Source: Candidatus Zhuqueibacterota bacterium
GTDB lineage: Bacteria > BS750m-G25
Direction of reading: 5' to 3'
DNA length: 34,644 bases
Assembly: GCA_016783505.1 (NCBI GenBank)
Contig: JADHWK010000022.1
Coordinates: forward strand, 1 to 34,644
Made by a program: the position numbers and the translations under genes. Below are positions 1-10,340 of the stretch, one piece after another; the first letter of the stretch is position 1, and each line of letters opens with the position of its first letter. The notes beneath the pieces were generated by a model. It had not been told where the DNA came from. It saw only the letters and a program-made list of their open reading frames with translations, and ran no database searches.

Positions 1-1
1 G

Positions 2-1904
<1,903 letters not shown>

Positions 1905-1942
1905 TCAAAGAGAAAAAAGGATATTTTCATGAGAAAGAAAAG

Positions 1943-2147
1943 ATGAGTAAAATATGCCATTTTAAGTCTGAGGAAGAGGAAGCCCAATTTTGGGCTATAC
2001 ACGATTTTGCTGACTTTATGGTTGATAGCGAGGAAGTAAATATGGAAATTTCCTCTATCAAAATTACGAAATGTTCTACCTACCGATTTGATCAGTGAAT
2101 GGATTAAGCATGGGATTAAACAGGGTAAAAAATTGCTCTTAAAGTAA
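1943..2147 (+). pseudogene. CopG-type antitoxin remnant with one frameshift
   Basis: The first frame (ATG 1943 to TGA 2098) encodes CHFKSEEEEAQFWAIHDFAD, which matches the N-terminal FKSEEEEAEFW-type motif of the CopG-like antitoxins (the family sometimes paired with BrnT-like or HicA-like toxins). The frame then ends early in non-family residues. Shifting by one base near 2070 restores LPTDLISEWIKHGIKQGKK, ending at the TAA at 2145-2147; this resembles the ribbon-helix-helix part, normally RLPxxLIxxxK. So a single indel seems to split the gene. No toxin gene lies beside it: guaB is upstream and rpsT is convergent downstream. The stretch is more AT-rich than guaB. It could be a decayed antitoxin or a sequencing or assembly indel in an orphan antitoxin. 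Confidence 0.6.
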
Positions 2148-2203
2148 AATAATCCTAGATCCGATATCAGATTGAAATGAAGATGCCAAGCTATGGGTAA
2201 AAA

Positions 2204-2272
2204 AACCGAGCGACAGACCACATATCGGGACGTTATCGGGGGAAATACCGCCCCAGCGGTTATCGCTCGGTT
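2204..2272. terminator. Bidirectional terminator between the antitoxin remnant and rpsT
   Basis: Ten-base perfect inverted arms AACCGAGCGA (2204-2213) and TCGCTCGGTT (2263-2272) enclose a loop with its own smaller G/C-rich hairpin. Read on the minus strand, the hairpin is followed by seven T residues (the A run at 2198-2205), as expected for a rho-independent terminator of rpsT. On the plus strand it is followed by a T-rich stretch. The long loop is unusual, so the inner hairpin may be part of the active structure. Confidence 0.65.
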
Positions 2273-2295
2273 ATTTTCGGTTGTTTATAGGGAAA

Positions 2296-2550
2296 CTACG
2301 TTAGGCTATTGACAAGTTGGGTTAACTTTGACTTATGGGTGGCGGCCCTATTACGATGTATGATACCCTTGCTCGCTAATCTATCGAGCAGGGAGATCGC
2401 CTTTTTCAGTTCGACCTGTGCGGTTTCTTTGTCCGAGGATGCCCTCACCTTCTTCAGGGCGGAGCGGAGTCGGGACCTGTATTGGCGATTGCGCTGATTG
2501 GCCTTGAGGTTGGTGCGCATCCTTTTTTTTGCTGATCGGTGTTGGGGCAT
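2296..2550 (-). CDS. rpsT: 30S ribosomal protein S20
   Basis: The 84-residue, highly basic product begins MPQHRSAKKRMRTNLKANQR and shows the alternating Lys/Arg-rich helices and the ending HRNRAATHKSKLTQLVNSL typical of bS20, which binds the 5' domain of 16S rRNA early in 30S assembly. Length is normal for the family. The start is supported by an AAAGGGA ribosome site directly upstream on the minus strand. The gene is monocistronic: a strong promoter lies at 2575-2603 and a terminator beyond the stop. It diverges from the sirtuin gene. Confidence 0.97.
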   Translation of the reverse strand: MPQHRSAKKRMRTNLKANQRNRQYRSRLRSALKKVRASSDKETAQVELKKAISLLDRLASKGIIHRNRAATHKSKLTQLVNSLT

Positions 2551-2574
2551 AATTCCCTTTAATTTGTGGGTGAT

Positions 2575-2603
2575 AATATACGAAAAAAAATCGTCATTGT
2601 CAA
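2575..2603 (-). promoter_or_regulatory. rpsT promoter
   Basis: On the minus strand a perfect TTGACA (-35, plus-strand 2598-2603) is followed after exactly 17 bases by TATATT (-10, plus-strand 2575-2580), extended as TATATTAT. It lies about 25 bases upstream of the rpsT start codon. The -35 box overlaps a TTGTCA on the plus strand (2597-2602) that could serve the divergent sirtuin gene with a weak TTTATC at 2620-2625. Confidence 0.75.
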
Positions 2604-2637
2604 TAAGAAATTGTAAGGGTTTATCTTAAGGAAAGGA

Positions 2638-3366
2638 TTGTTCAGTCAGGGTTTGATAGACCGGCTAGAAGGGGCCCGCAGGGTTGTCGTCCTGACCGGG
2701 GCGGGTGTCTCGGCCGAGAGCGGAGTGCCTACCTTTCGGGGTAAAGGCGGGCTATGGAAGAGGTATAAGCCGGAGGAGCTGGCCAACCCTTCTGCCTTCA
2801 TTCGCAACCCCGAGTTGGTCTGGGAATGGTATTCCTATCGCAGGAAGCTTATTGTGGGGATAAAACCCAATTCGGGGCATTACGCCTTGGCCGAGTTGGA
2901 GGGGATGTTCCCCCATTTTGCCCTGATCACCCAGAACATTGATGGACTTCATAAAGCGGCTGGTTCGCGGGTTATCCTTGAATTGCACGGCAATATTATG
3001 AGGAATCGATGCTTCGAATGCAATCGGACCTTCAGGTCCATTGACCCCGGGGACGAGCCCAGGGTTCCCCGATGTTCCTGCGGGGGCTTTATTCGGCCCG
3101 ATGTGGTCTGGTTCGGGGAATCATTGCCCGCCGATCAGTTAAGTCGAGCAATGGAAGCTGCCGAGGGGGCAGAGGTATTCCTTTCCGTGGGGACATCGGC
3201 CCAGGTTCAACCCGCCGCCTCCCTGCCGCTGGTGGCTAAGAGAAACGGAGCCCATGTGGTTGAGATCAACCCCGAGCGGACACCAATTTCCCATCTGGTG
3301 GATGAATTTATTCAAGGGGAATCCGGGGAAGTGTTACCTCAATTGGTTCAAGCAATAAAGGCCTGA
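2638..3366 (+). CDS. cobB: NAD-dependent protein deacylase, sirtuin family (SIRT5-like)
   Basis: Sirtuins remove acyl groups from lysines using NAD+, releasing nicotinamide and O-acyl-ADP-ribose. Visible motifs: GAGVSAESGVPTFRG (residues 21-35) and TQNIDGLH (98-105) for NAD+ binding, catalytic His117 in ELHGN, and a zinc site Cys125, Cys128, Cys146 and Cys148. Tyr65 and Arg68 in WYSYRR align with the Tyr-x-x-Arg pair that in SIRT5 and E. coli CobB accepts negatively charged succinyl or malonyl groups, so desuccinylation is a likely activity. Length (242 aa) is typical. The start is the TTG at 2638, after AAGGAAAGG; no ATG or GTG lies suitably placed before the Rossmann motif. It is divergent from rpsT and followed by the TPR lipoprotein gene. 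Confidence 0.92.
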   Translation: MFSQGLIDRLEGARRVVVLTGAGVSAESGVPTFRGKGGLWKRYKPEELANPSAFIRNPELVWEWYSYRRKLIVGIKPNSGHYALAELEGMFPHFALITQNIDGLHKAAGSRVILELHGNIMRNRCFECNRTFRSIDPGDEPRVPRCSCGGFIRPDVVWFGESLPADQLSRAMEAAEGAEVFLSVGTSAQVQPAASLPLVAKRNGAHVVEINPERTPISHLVDEFIQGESGEVLPQLVQAIKA

Positions 3367-3370
3367 AGAA

Positions 3371-3400
3371 TTAACTTTTTATCAATTAGAAGACTATTAT
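3371..3400 (+). promoter_or_regulatory. Possible promoter of the TPR lipoprotein-pyrK operon
   Basis: TTAACT (3371-3376) and TATTAT (3395-3400) are separated by 18 bases and lie about 40 bases before the ATG at 3437, just after the sirtuin stop. Each box departs from consensus by one or two bases. The short AT-rich gap makes chance matches likely. Confidence 0.35.
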
Positions 3401-3436
3401 TTTTGAATATTGTGAGTTCAGGGCGTGTACGGCATA

Positions 3437-5395
3437 ATGACTAAGAAAATGTTTATAGAAAAATTTTATCGTTTCTTTTCCTTTGAAAAAAGAGATCACC
3501 TGAATATCTCTCATTATTTTATCGTTTTGCTCACGGCTGTGGTTGTGATATTTTTGGGATGGTCCTGTGCCTATTACAACATTTTTTATAATGCCCAGAA
3601 ATATTATCAAGCGGGTTTAAAGAAAAGTGTTGCCAATCCAACCGGCACTGTTCAGACCCAAGATTACAATAAGGCTATCAAAACCGCCTCCAAGGTTCTG
3701 GAGCTTTATCCCGAGAGCAAATGGGTGGACGACGCCCTGTTGTTGATCGGGAAATCTTATTACCAGATCGAACAGTATCGGAAGTCTATGCGGAAGTTTG
3801 AAGAGCTGTTGGCCAATTTTCCTCAGAGCGAGCTTACGACCGAGGCCCGGCTCTGGCTGGGGAAATCCATGATCGCCATCGGGGAGGTGGATGAAGCCAG
3901 ACAGATTCTCGGGGAACTGGCTGAGGGGGAAAAAAATCCGGAAATTGCCGTAGAGAGCAGGTCCGTCCTGAGCGGACTTATGTTCAGCGAGGGCGAGTAC
4001 TCCCAGGCTATGGAACAATATCAGGAAATCCTGGCCCGGGCTAAGGATAAGAAACTTCTGGCTGAGGTTCAGTATAAGATTGCAGAATGCCTATGGATCC
4101 AGGGGGATTTTAGGGGGGCGGCGAAGGGTTTCAAGGCGGTTTCGAAGTTTAATCCGATCAAAAGCCTGGAATTTGAGGCCCGATTGCGGTATGCCCAGAG
4201 CCTTAAGAAGGCTGAGGAATTTCCGACTGCCCTCAAGGTGTTGAGTCGTCTGATCAAAGATGAGGCATTTGAATCCTATCTTCCCCAGGTAAATCTCGAA
4301 ATAGCTGATTGTCTCCTTCAGGCAGAAAGGCGAGAGGAAGCTATCCAGGAGTATCAGAAAATTATCGAGAATTACCCCAACGACAAGGATGTGTCGGCAC
4401 AGGCTCACTATGAGTTGGGATTGATTTATTGGGAAATCAAGGATTTTCAATCGGCACGCACCCATTTTGATGCCGTTCAGGGGGCAAAGCCCCAGTCAGA
4501 GTGGGCCACCGATTCTAAGGAAAAAATAACCAGCATTGACCGGCTGTTTACGCTTAAGAACGACATCACCGCCCTGAACGATACTCTCGATGCGTTGCAG
4601 ACAGCCCTGAAAGCTTCGCAGGATTCGGTGGTCATTTTGGTCTTAGCTAAACCGGTTGTGTCTGATAGTCTAACTGTTGATTCCGTTGCCGTGACCGATT
4701 CTGTTCGAGGGGAGAGAGTTGATAGGGAAACCGTCCTTGATGATGTTAATGAAAAACAAAAAGTCCTGTTTGAGAAGCGGTTTTTGTTGGCTGAGCATTA
4801 CCTTCATCAGCTATCCGATCCTGATTTAGCTATTGGTCAGCTCAGGCTAATAGGGGGGGCTGATTCGGCCGAATTGGGGATAAAATCACTCTACCTTATG
4901 GGCTACATTTATCGGGAAAAACTTAAACAACAGGCGGTGGCTGACTCTCTTTATCGGCTGATCCTGAAGAGAAGCCCTGATTCGGCCTACGGTCGGGCGG
5001 TCAAAAAGTGGCTGGGTCTTCCCGGGCCAAAGGAGCCCATTGATTCGGCCCTGGTGGCTTTTCTGGATGCGGAACATACGTTCTTTAATACTGATAGCTT
5101 CCAATCAGCCATTATTAAATACCTTCAAGTGGCGGAAAGTTATCCGGGTTCTCCGTATGCGGCGAAAGCCCAGTATTCGGTGGCCTGGACATATGAGAAG
5201 AAACTGGCGGATTATGATAGTGCCGTATCTGCCTATCGCCAGTTGCTGAAGGAATATCCCCACTCCCCCTATGCGGAGGTGGCCCAGCTTAAGATAGCTA
5301 GGGTCATGGAGACCCTGCCGGCGGTCACCGATAGTCTAAGGGTGGGGGAAGGGACTGATCCTGTCCAACAATCTGATCATTCAGGTGAGGAATAA
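3437..5395 (+). CDS. Large tetratricopeptide-repeat lipoprotein
   Basis: The product (652 aa from ATG 3437) has a long basic N-terminus, a hydrophobic segment (about residues 27-41) and a possible lipobox GWSC with Cys44, so it is probably a lipoprotein. The mature start, CAYYNIFYNAQKYYQAG, is followed by repeated helical pairs of TPR type (for example YPESKWVDDALLLIGKSYYQ, NYPNDKDVSAQAHYELGLIY and SYPGSPYAAKAQYSVAWTYE), resembling BamD/YbgF-like envelope scaffolds. A low-complexity segment rich in Asp, Ser and Val (about 395-440) divides two repeat blocks. No catalytic motif is seen; a role in envelope assembly is inference. The start is uncertain: GTG 3425, ATG 3437 and ATG 3449 are in frame and none has a good ribosome site. 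pyrK follows after 3 bases, so the two are almost certainly cotranscribed. Confidence 0.85.
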   Translation: MTKKMFIEKFYRFFSFEKRDHLNISHYFIVLLTAVVVIFLGWSCAYYNIFYNAQKYYQAGLKKSVANPTGTVQTQDYNKAIKTASKVLELYPESKWVDDALLLIGKSYYQIEQYRKSMRKFEELLANFPQSELTTEARLWLGKSMIAIGEVDEARQILGELAEGEKNPEIAVESRSVLSGLMFSEGEYSQAMEQYQEILARAKDKKLLAEVQYKIAECLWIQGDFRGAAKGFKAVSKFNPIKSLEFEARLRYAQSLKKAEEFPTALKVLSRLIKDEAFESYLPQVNLEIADCLLQAERREEAIQEYQKIIENYPNDKDVSAQAHYELGLIYWEIKDFQSARTHFDAVQGAKPQSEWATDSKEKITSIDRLFTLKNDITALNDTLDALQTALKASQDSVVILVLAKPVVSDSLTVDSVAVTDSVRGERVDRETVLDDVNEKQKVLFEKRFLLAEHYLHQLSDPDLAIGQLRLIGGADSAELGIKSLYLMGYIYREKLKQQAVADSLYRLILKRSPDSAYGRAVKKWLGLPGPKEPIDSALVAFLDAEHTFFNTDSFQSAIIKYLQVAESYPGSPYAAKAQYSVAWTYEKKLADYDSAVSAYRQLLKEYPHSPYAEVAQLKIARVMETLPAVTDSLRVGEGTDPVQQSDHSGEE

Positions 5396-5398
5396 GCA

Positions 5399-6208
5399 AT
5401 GGACCCCCGGGTTGTCCAGGAGAAGGTTGAACTGGTAAGGGTTAGCGGCGTTGGGCGGGGGATTTATTTGTTTCGGTTTCGATCCACCCTCATCGCCCGC
5501 TCGGCCTGGCCCGGTCAGTTCGTTCACCTCAGGGTTGACGATGGGAGTTCCCTGACCCTGCGACGGCCTTTCAGTCTCTGTCAGGTAGGGCGAAGTTGGT
5601 TTGAAATATTGTTTAAAGTGGTGGGTCGGGGTACCGAAATCATGGCCAGGAAAAAACCGGGGGATTCCTTGGACATCCTCGGCCCCCTGGGCCGAGGGTT
5701 TTCAGTGGGGGAGAGCTTTTCAGGGGCGGCCATGGTGGCCGGGGGTATGGGAGTAGCCCCGTTTCCCTTTCTGATTCGGGCCTTACGTCGTCAGGGGAAA
5801 CGGGTTTTTCTTTTTCTGGGGGCCAAGAATCAAGATGAACTTTATCTGCCGGATCAGTTAACCAAGGATGTGACCCTGTCCTTAGCCACTGAGGACGGCA
5901 GCAGGGGGTTCAAAGGGCTGATTACCCAATTGGTAGAAAAAAAATTACGGGATCAAAAAGAGTTATTGGGTGGAAAATGGCAATTTTTCGGCTGTGGGCC
6001 CCGGGCCATGCTGGCAAGGCTGAAGGAATTAGCCCTGACCTATAAATTTTCCTGTCAGGTCTCGGTGGAGACCCAACTGGGGTGCGGGATGGGGGTCTGT
6101 CAGGGGTGCGCAGTCCCCGCCGCCCCCAGGGATGAAACTTCATCCCCAAAGTACCATCTGGTCTGCCAGGACGGTCCGGTATTCGATGTTTCGGAAATAG
6201 ATCTTTAA
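5399..6208 (+). CDS. pyrK: Dihydroorotate dehydrogenase B, electron-transfer subunit
   Basis: PyrK carries FAD and a [2Fe-2S] cluster and passes electrons from PyrD-bound FMN to NAD+ in pyrimidine synthesis. Visible: the FAD-binding RPFSLC motif (Arg-x-x-Ser type, about residue 60), GAAMVAGGMGVAPFPFLIRAL for the nucleotide-binding fold (about 115-135), GCGPRAML, and cluster ligands Cys229, Cys234, Cys237 and Cys256 near the C-terminus. The gap before the last Cys is 18 residues, longer than the spacing I recall for characterised PyrK, with a Pro/Ala-rich insert. Length (269 aa) is normal. GGTGAGG upstream supports the ATG at 5399. It sits 3 bases after the TPR gene and 262 bases before pyrD. 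Confidence 0.93.
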   Translation: MDPRVVQEKVELVRVSGVGRGIYLFRFRSTLIARSAWPGQFVHLRVDDGSSLTLRRPFSLCQVGRSWFEILFKVVGRGTEIMARKKPGDSLDILGPLGRGFSVGESFSGAAMVAGGMGVAPFPFLIRALRRQGKRVFLFLGAKNQDELYLPDQLTKDVTLSLATEDGSRGFKGLITQLVEKKLRDQKELLGGKWQFFGCGPRAMLARLKELALTYKFSCQVSVETQLGCGMGVCQGCAVPAAPRDETSSPKYHLVCQDGPVFDVSEIDL

Positions 6209-6350
6209 AGGGAAATAATTTACTGGTAATTATGGGAATGATGGTAACAGAGACCTACGAGTTATACCCATGATATCCATCATTTTCAGTGAATCTATTT
6301 AACACACCCGGCTATCACTGCTATATGTTACTATTCATCCTATATCGTTT

Positions 6351-6403
6351 CCCCTCTTTTTAAAGGGGGGAATAAGGGGGGATTTAAAAGGGGGATTTTG
6401 AGA
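6351..6403. repeat. G-run dispersed-type repeat between pyrK and pyrD
   Basis: A stretch of C4, T5, then three G runs (GGGGGG, GGGGGG, GGGGG) separated by short A/T spacers. It has a weak hairpin (CCCC with GGGG) and resembles short dispersed repeats seen in many bacterial genomes. Only one copy is in the window. The rest of the 262-bp gap shows no gene or clear promoter. Confidence 0.4.
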
Positions 6404-6470
6404 AAGGCCGAAGGATTCAGAAATAGGATTTAGTGGTAAACTGTTACAAAATGGATTGGGATTTTTCAGA

Positions 6471-7388
6471 ATGAACATTGACCTTTCTGTTGAAATCGGT
6501 TCTTTGAAATTAAAAAATCCGGTTATGGTGGCTTCAGGGACATTTGGGTATGGTGAAGAATATAGGTCCCTGTTGAACCTCAATGGCTTAGCGGCGGTGG
6601 TAACCAAGACAATCACCCTGGAGCCCAGGCCGGGTAATCCGCCCCCTCGGATCGCCGAGACCGAGTGCGGGATGCTGAATTCTATCGGTCTGGCCAACGT
6701 GGGGGTGGAGGCTTTCATCAGGGATAAGCTCCCTTTTTTAAAAACCCTGAAGACCCGGGTTTTGGTTAGCGTCGGGGGAAGCCGCGTAGAGGAGTTTGCC
6801 GAAGTGGTGGCCCGCATTGAAGATGCAGGGGGGGTGGATGGGTATGAGTTGAACGTCTCCTGTCCCAATGTGGCCGGGGAGGGAGTGGCCTTCGGAACCG
6901 ATGCTGACTTAACCCTGGCTATTGTCAAGAGGGTTCGAACGACAACCAAGCGTTCCATAATGGTCAAATTAACCCCGAATGTAACTGTCATCGCCGGGAT
7001 CGCCCGAGCCGCCCAGGAAGGGGGTGCTGACGGTTTGGTGGTGGGCAACACCGTCTTCGGAATGGCTGTGGCTTTGTCCACCAGAAAGCCAAAGCTGGCC
7101 CGCATCATTGGGGGCTATTCGGGGAGGGGCATCAAACCCATCGCCTTGGCCAAGGTGTATGAAGTGGTGCAAGCGGTGGACATCCCGGTAGTGGGCTGCG
7201 GTGGCATCCTGAACGCCCAGGACGTCCTGGAGTTCCTGATCACCGGGGCCAGGGCGATCCAGATAGGGACGGCCACTTTCCTGGATCCAAAAAGCGCTCC
7301 CTCCGTCATCGAAGGGTTGAAGGATTATTGCCGTCAGCATAATATCAACCGAATTACTGACCTGATCGGGACATTGAATACAGAATGA
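6471..7388 (+). CDS. pyrD: Dihydroorotate dehydrogenase, catalytic subunit (class 1B)
   Basis: The enzyme oxidises dihydroorotate to orotate using FMN, with PyrK as electron partner. The 305-residue product starts MNIDLSVEIGSLKLKNPVMV and shows the family order: ASGTFGYG, NSIGLANVGVE, ELNVSCPN with the class 1 catalytic base Cys131, MVKLTPNV, VVGNT, GGYSGRGIKPIAL, VGCGGILNAQDVLEFLITGA and IQIGTATF for FMN phosphate binding. The adjacent pyrK confirms the 1B type. I chose ATG 6471 over the in-frame TTG at 6456, because it gives the family N-terminus; neither has a strong ribosome site. Confidence 0.95.
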   Translation: MNIDLSVEIGSLKLKNPVMVASGTFGYGEEYRSLLNLNGLAAVVTKTITLEPRPGNPPPRIAETECGMLNSIGLANVGVEAFIRDKLPFLKTLKTRVLVSVGGSRVEEFAEVVARIEDAGGVDGYELNVSCPNVAGEGVAFGTDADLTLAIVKRVRTTTKRSIMVKLTPNVTVIAGIARAAQEGGADGLVVGNTVFGMAVALSTRKPKLARIIGGYSGRGIKPIALAKVYEVVQAVDIPVVGCGGILNAQDVLEFLITGARAIQIGTATFLDPKSAPSVIEGLKDYCRQHNINRITDLIGTLNTE

Positions 7389-7408
7389 CTTCAAGCCCTT
7401 GGAAATTT

Positions 7409-7434
7409 TCCCGATGAATATCGGGATTGGTTTT
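7409..7434 (+). terminator. Possible terminator after pyrD
   Basis: A short perfect hairpin (CCCGAT at 7410-7415, loop GAAT, ATCGGG at 7420-7425, plus one flanking T-A pair) is followed by ATTGGTTTT. The stem is short and the T run is interrupted, so termination may be partial. Confidence 0.35.
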
Positions 7435-7458
7435 GTAAGCAAAGAAAATAATTAAGTA

Positions 7459-7548
7459 ATGGATGGAGGAAGGGATGGAGTGATGGAATATTGAAGTGTT
7501 GAGGGGTTGGGAAAGAAGGTGTAATGACCTAATCCTTTCCTTCTCAAC
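7459..7548. repeat. ATGGA-rich repeat plus imperfect hairpin upstream of the secreted deacetylase-like gene
   Basis: Positions 7459-7500 are built from GGATGGAGGAA-like words and contain TGATGGAATATTG (7481-7493), which recurs exactly at 34286-34298 near the right end of the window. Next to it, arms at 7506-7520 and 7534-7548 (GTTGGGAAAGAAGG against CCTTTCCTTCTCAAC) can form an imperfect hairpin. No coding potential is seen. Confidence 0.4.
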
Positions 7549-7622
7549 AATAAAAGGCCATTTTCAAATGTGTTTATCACTAAGGACAGTTGTAAGTCGG
7601 TGTTCGAAATTGTAAGGATAAT

Positions 7623-10340
7623 ATGAATTATTTCCGGACATTCTTCCTATTAATTATTGTCGCCTGTTTTCACAGGACCCTGGCAACAACCCCGGGAAAT
7701 GTATATCTAGTACTGGGGTCAGACACTGCCATCTGGAATGGAATGAATGTAAACCAATATCATTGTTATTATAACATTGATTTATATACCGATCCCCTCC
7801 AAAATGCTTACCAAGTAATGAGCCCGGATTTTAGAGCTCAATTTGTGGATTCTTACGGACAACCACTGAAAATGACCTGGTGGATGATGGCAGGGAATAT
7901 TTTTCGATACGCATCCAATAAAAACGTCCCCTTAGCCAATATCATGACCCTTTATCTAATGCAGAAATACCACGGGAATGCAATTCAACAGAACGGCGAT
8001 GAACTCTCCTTACATTACCATACCTTTAACTGGACCGATTACAACTCCGATGGGGTATACTGGTGGAATCAGGCTCTAGAATTTTCCGAATGCCGCAATG
8101 ATTTTGACCTAACATTGGCCCAATTTCTATTAGAAGAAAATATATTTCCAGTTTCCTTTCGTAGTGGCTGGCACTACATGGACAATGGGTGGCAGAATTA
8201 TCTAAACGAACTTCTCCCTTATAGCATGCACAACGACTGGCCAAATGTCAATACTGATACCACTGAACCATTGGACAACACCTATGACTGGTCCCAGGCT
8301 CCAGCAGAGTTTGTTCCTTACCATCCTTCCCCACAGGACTACCAACTCCCCGGGGATGGCCCCGGATGGAACGTCCGCTCAGCCTACATGTATACTGTGC
8401 GTTACCAAGATTTGATGGACACAATTTTCGCCCAGGCCAATCAGGGAATTGACCAAGTTGCTTGTATCTGGGCTCATTTACCCGAAACTGATTTCCTAGA
8501 GAATATTGCCATTATTGATAGCTTAGCTCACACTGCTGCTGACAACTATCCCGAAGTCGAATTCCAATACTGTACCGCTGTGGAAGCTATGCAGTTTTGG
8601 CGCCAAACATCCGATACGGAAGGACCTGTCCTGACCCTCTCGGAACACCAGACCGGAACCGAAGTATATTTTACAATTACATCTGATGAGCCTTTTTTTC
8701 AGCCTCAACCCTTTGTTGCAGTAAAGAATATTTATGAGCAGTATTCCATTCTTCCCTGTACTTTCCTTGGTCCTAATGAGTGGCAGACAGTTGGGACCTT
8801 GCAAATAGATAGATTGGCTAAAGTAGGCGTGGCCGCCTGTGATACGGTAGGAAATTTGACAACTACCTTTATCCATTTTCTTCCCGATGATATTTACATA
8901 GACAACCAAGACTCCGGGTATGAAGAGGTAAGCGGAAGCTGGACTACCTCGACTCAAGCCGCCTGGGGCGTGGATTCCCGGGTTGCACCGGTATCCCAAA
9001 ATGATACGGCAAAGGTGAGGTGGATTCCTGATATTCAACAGGCGGGTTATTACAATATTTTTATTCAAGTGCCTGGGGTTGATGGTGCTTCCAATCAGGT
9101 TACCTACACTATCAGGCATGCCCAAGGTGCTGATACCACCTACTTCACATCTGAGCTACCTACAATGGACTGGGTTTATATTGGCACTGCATATTTTACG
9201 GATCAATTAGATCATTACCTGGAAATAATGGTCGTTGGGGAATCACCATCCAATCCGGTGGCTGTGGCTGATGTGGCAAAATTTTCGGCATTAGTGCGTG
9301 ACAGGGATATCTACGTAACCCAAAATTTCCTTAACTTTGGTGAAATTAGCGAGGGAGATACTGTTACCGTCAATGTAAATGTAACCAATCGCGGACTCGA
9401 AACTCTGACCCTCTCTGAAGTTTCATCGGTTCATCAGACAATAACCCCTGGACTTAACTTGCCGGTGGAGATCCCAGGAATGGGGCGGCTCACATTACCA
9501 TTACACTTCACCCCACCCAACATTGGGATAATCACCGACACAGTTTTATTTGTCAGTGATGATCCAGTGAAACCTGTTTATAAAGTACCATTAACAGCTA
9601 ACGTTCAGTCCTATTTTGAAATTGTTGACAACGAGGATTCTTTGAATTATAGCGAAGAAGGCACATGGTATTACAGCAACGCCCAAGCCTATGGTCCTAC
9701 GAGTCGTTATGCTTGGTTATTGACTGGTGCCAGCGCCAGCTTTTCTATCACCTTGGAAAGAAGCGGTTTGTATGACCTTTTTGAAATTGTACCCACTACC
9801 CAGAACGCAACTAACTACGCCCTCTATGTAGTTAGTATTTCTAACGTGGCGTTGGACTCAGTTATTATAGATCAGAACGAAGGCAGTGGCTATTGGGTTC
9901 TTCTTGGTCGCTATTACCTACCCGCAGATGTCCTCGTTGAAGTGAAAGTATTGGATACGGGCCAAAGTACGGCGGGCGATGTTCTCCGGGCGGATGCAGT
10001 AAAGTTCCAACTAATCGAGGAAATTACCGCTGCAGACGAAAGATATGATAAAATCATCCCTAAGGAATTCAAATTAAAGCCAAATTACCCCAATCCATTC
10101 AACGCGGTCACCACCATCACTTATGACTTACCACTAAGATCCCCAGTTTCATTAGTCATTTATGATATCCTAGGTCGCCAGGTGAAGGTCCTGATCAATA
10201 AAACACAAGAGGCTGGCCACCAATCTGTGCTATGGGACGGAACCAATGACCACGGGGTACAAGTAAGCTCAGGAATATATTTTTACCGTATCCAAGCCGG
10301 AAATTTCGCTAAGACTCACAGGATGGTCTTGTTGAATTAA
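7623..10340 (+). CDS. Secreted multidomain protein: NodB-like deacetylase, two golvesin-like domains, HYDIN-like domain, T9SS signal
   Basis: The 905-residue product has a signal peptide (about 1-21). Residues 22-330 look like a NodB-type polysaccharide deacetylase fold, judged from VLGSDTAIW near the N-terminus, LHYHTFNW (about 128-135, possible metal-binding His-x-His) and FRSGWHYMDN (about 178-187); the activity is unproven. Residues about 425-560 and 667-800 are two related golvesin/xanthan-lyase-like beta domains (YIDNQDSGYEEVSGSW, FEIVDNEDSLNYSEEGTW). Between them, about 565-665, is a HYDIN/ASPM-type Ig-like domain (LNFGEISEGDTVTVNVNVTN). The C-terminus (about 815-905) is a type A T9SS sorting domain with NYPNPFN, ILGRQVKVL and SSGIYFYRIQAGN. 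It is thus probably exported through T9SS and attached to the surface. GTAAGGATAAT precedes the ATG. It interrupts the housekeeping genes and is visibly more AT-rich than them. Confidence 0.85.
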   Translation: MNYFRTFFLLIIVACFHRTLATTPGNVYLVLGSDTAIWNGMNVNQYHCYYNIDLYTDPLQNAYQVMSPDFRAQFVDSYGQPLKMTWWMMAGNIFRYASNKNVPLANIMTLYLMQKYHGNAIQQNGDELSLHYHTFNWTDYNSDGVYWWNQALEFSECRNDFDLTLAQFLLEENIFPVSFRSGWHYMDNGWQNYLNELLPYSMHNDWPNVNTDTTEPLDNTYDWSQAPAEFVPYHPSPQDYQLPGDGPGWNVRSAYMYTVRYQDLMDTIFAQANQGIDQVACIWAHLPETDFLENIAIIDSLAHTAADNYPEVEFQYCTAVEAMQFWRQTSDTEGPVLTLSEHQTGTEVYFTITSDEPFFQPQPFVAVKNIYEQYSILPCTFLGPNEWQTVGTLQIDRLAKVGVAACDTVGNLTTTFIHFLPDDIYIDNQDSGYEEVSGSWTTSTQAAWGVDSRVAPVSQNDTAKVRWIPDIQQAGYYNIFIQVPGVDGASNQVTYTIRHAQGADTTYFTSELPTMDWVYIGTAYFTDQLDHYLEIMVVGESPSNPVAVADVAKFSALVRDRDIYVTQNFLNFGEISEGDTVTVNVNVTNRGLETLTLSEVSSVHQTITPGLNLPVEIPGMGRLTLPLHFTPPNIGIITDTVLFVSDDPVKPVYKVPLTANVQSYFEIVDNEDSLNYSEEGTWYYSNAQAYGPTSRYAWLLTGASASFSITLERSGLYDLFEIVPTTQNATNYALYVVSISNVALDSVIIDQNEGSGYWVLLGRYYLPADVLVEVKVLDTGQSTAGDVLRADAVKFQLIEEITAADERYDKIIPKEFKLKPNYPNPFNAVTTITYDLPLRSPVSLVIYDILGRQVKVLINKTQEAGHQSVLWDGTNDHGVQVSSGIYFYRIQAGNFAKTHRMVLLN

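Noticed and set aside
6351-6403. G-quadruplex regulating pyrD
   Set aside because: Only three clear G runs lie together with variable spacing, and the stretch resembles a common dispersed repeat; there is no further support.
6335-7108. 257-codon minus-strand frame opposite pyrD
   Set aside because: Overlaps the conserved pyrD gene throughout and looks low in complexity (Ser/Thr/Pro-rich); a shadow frame.
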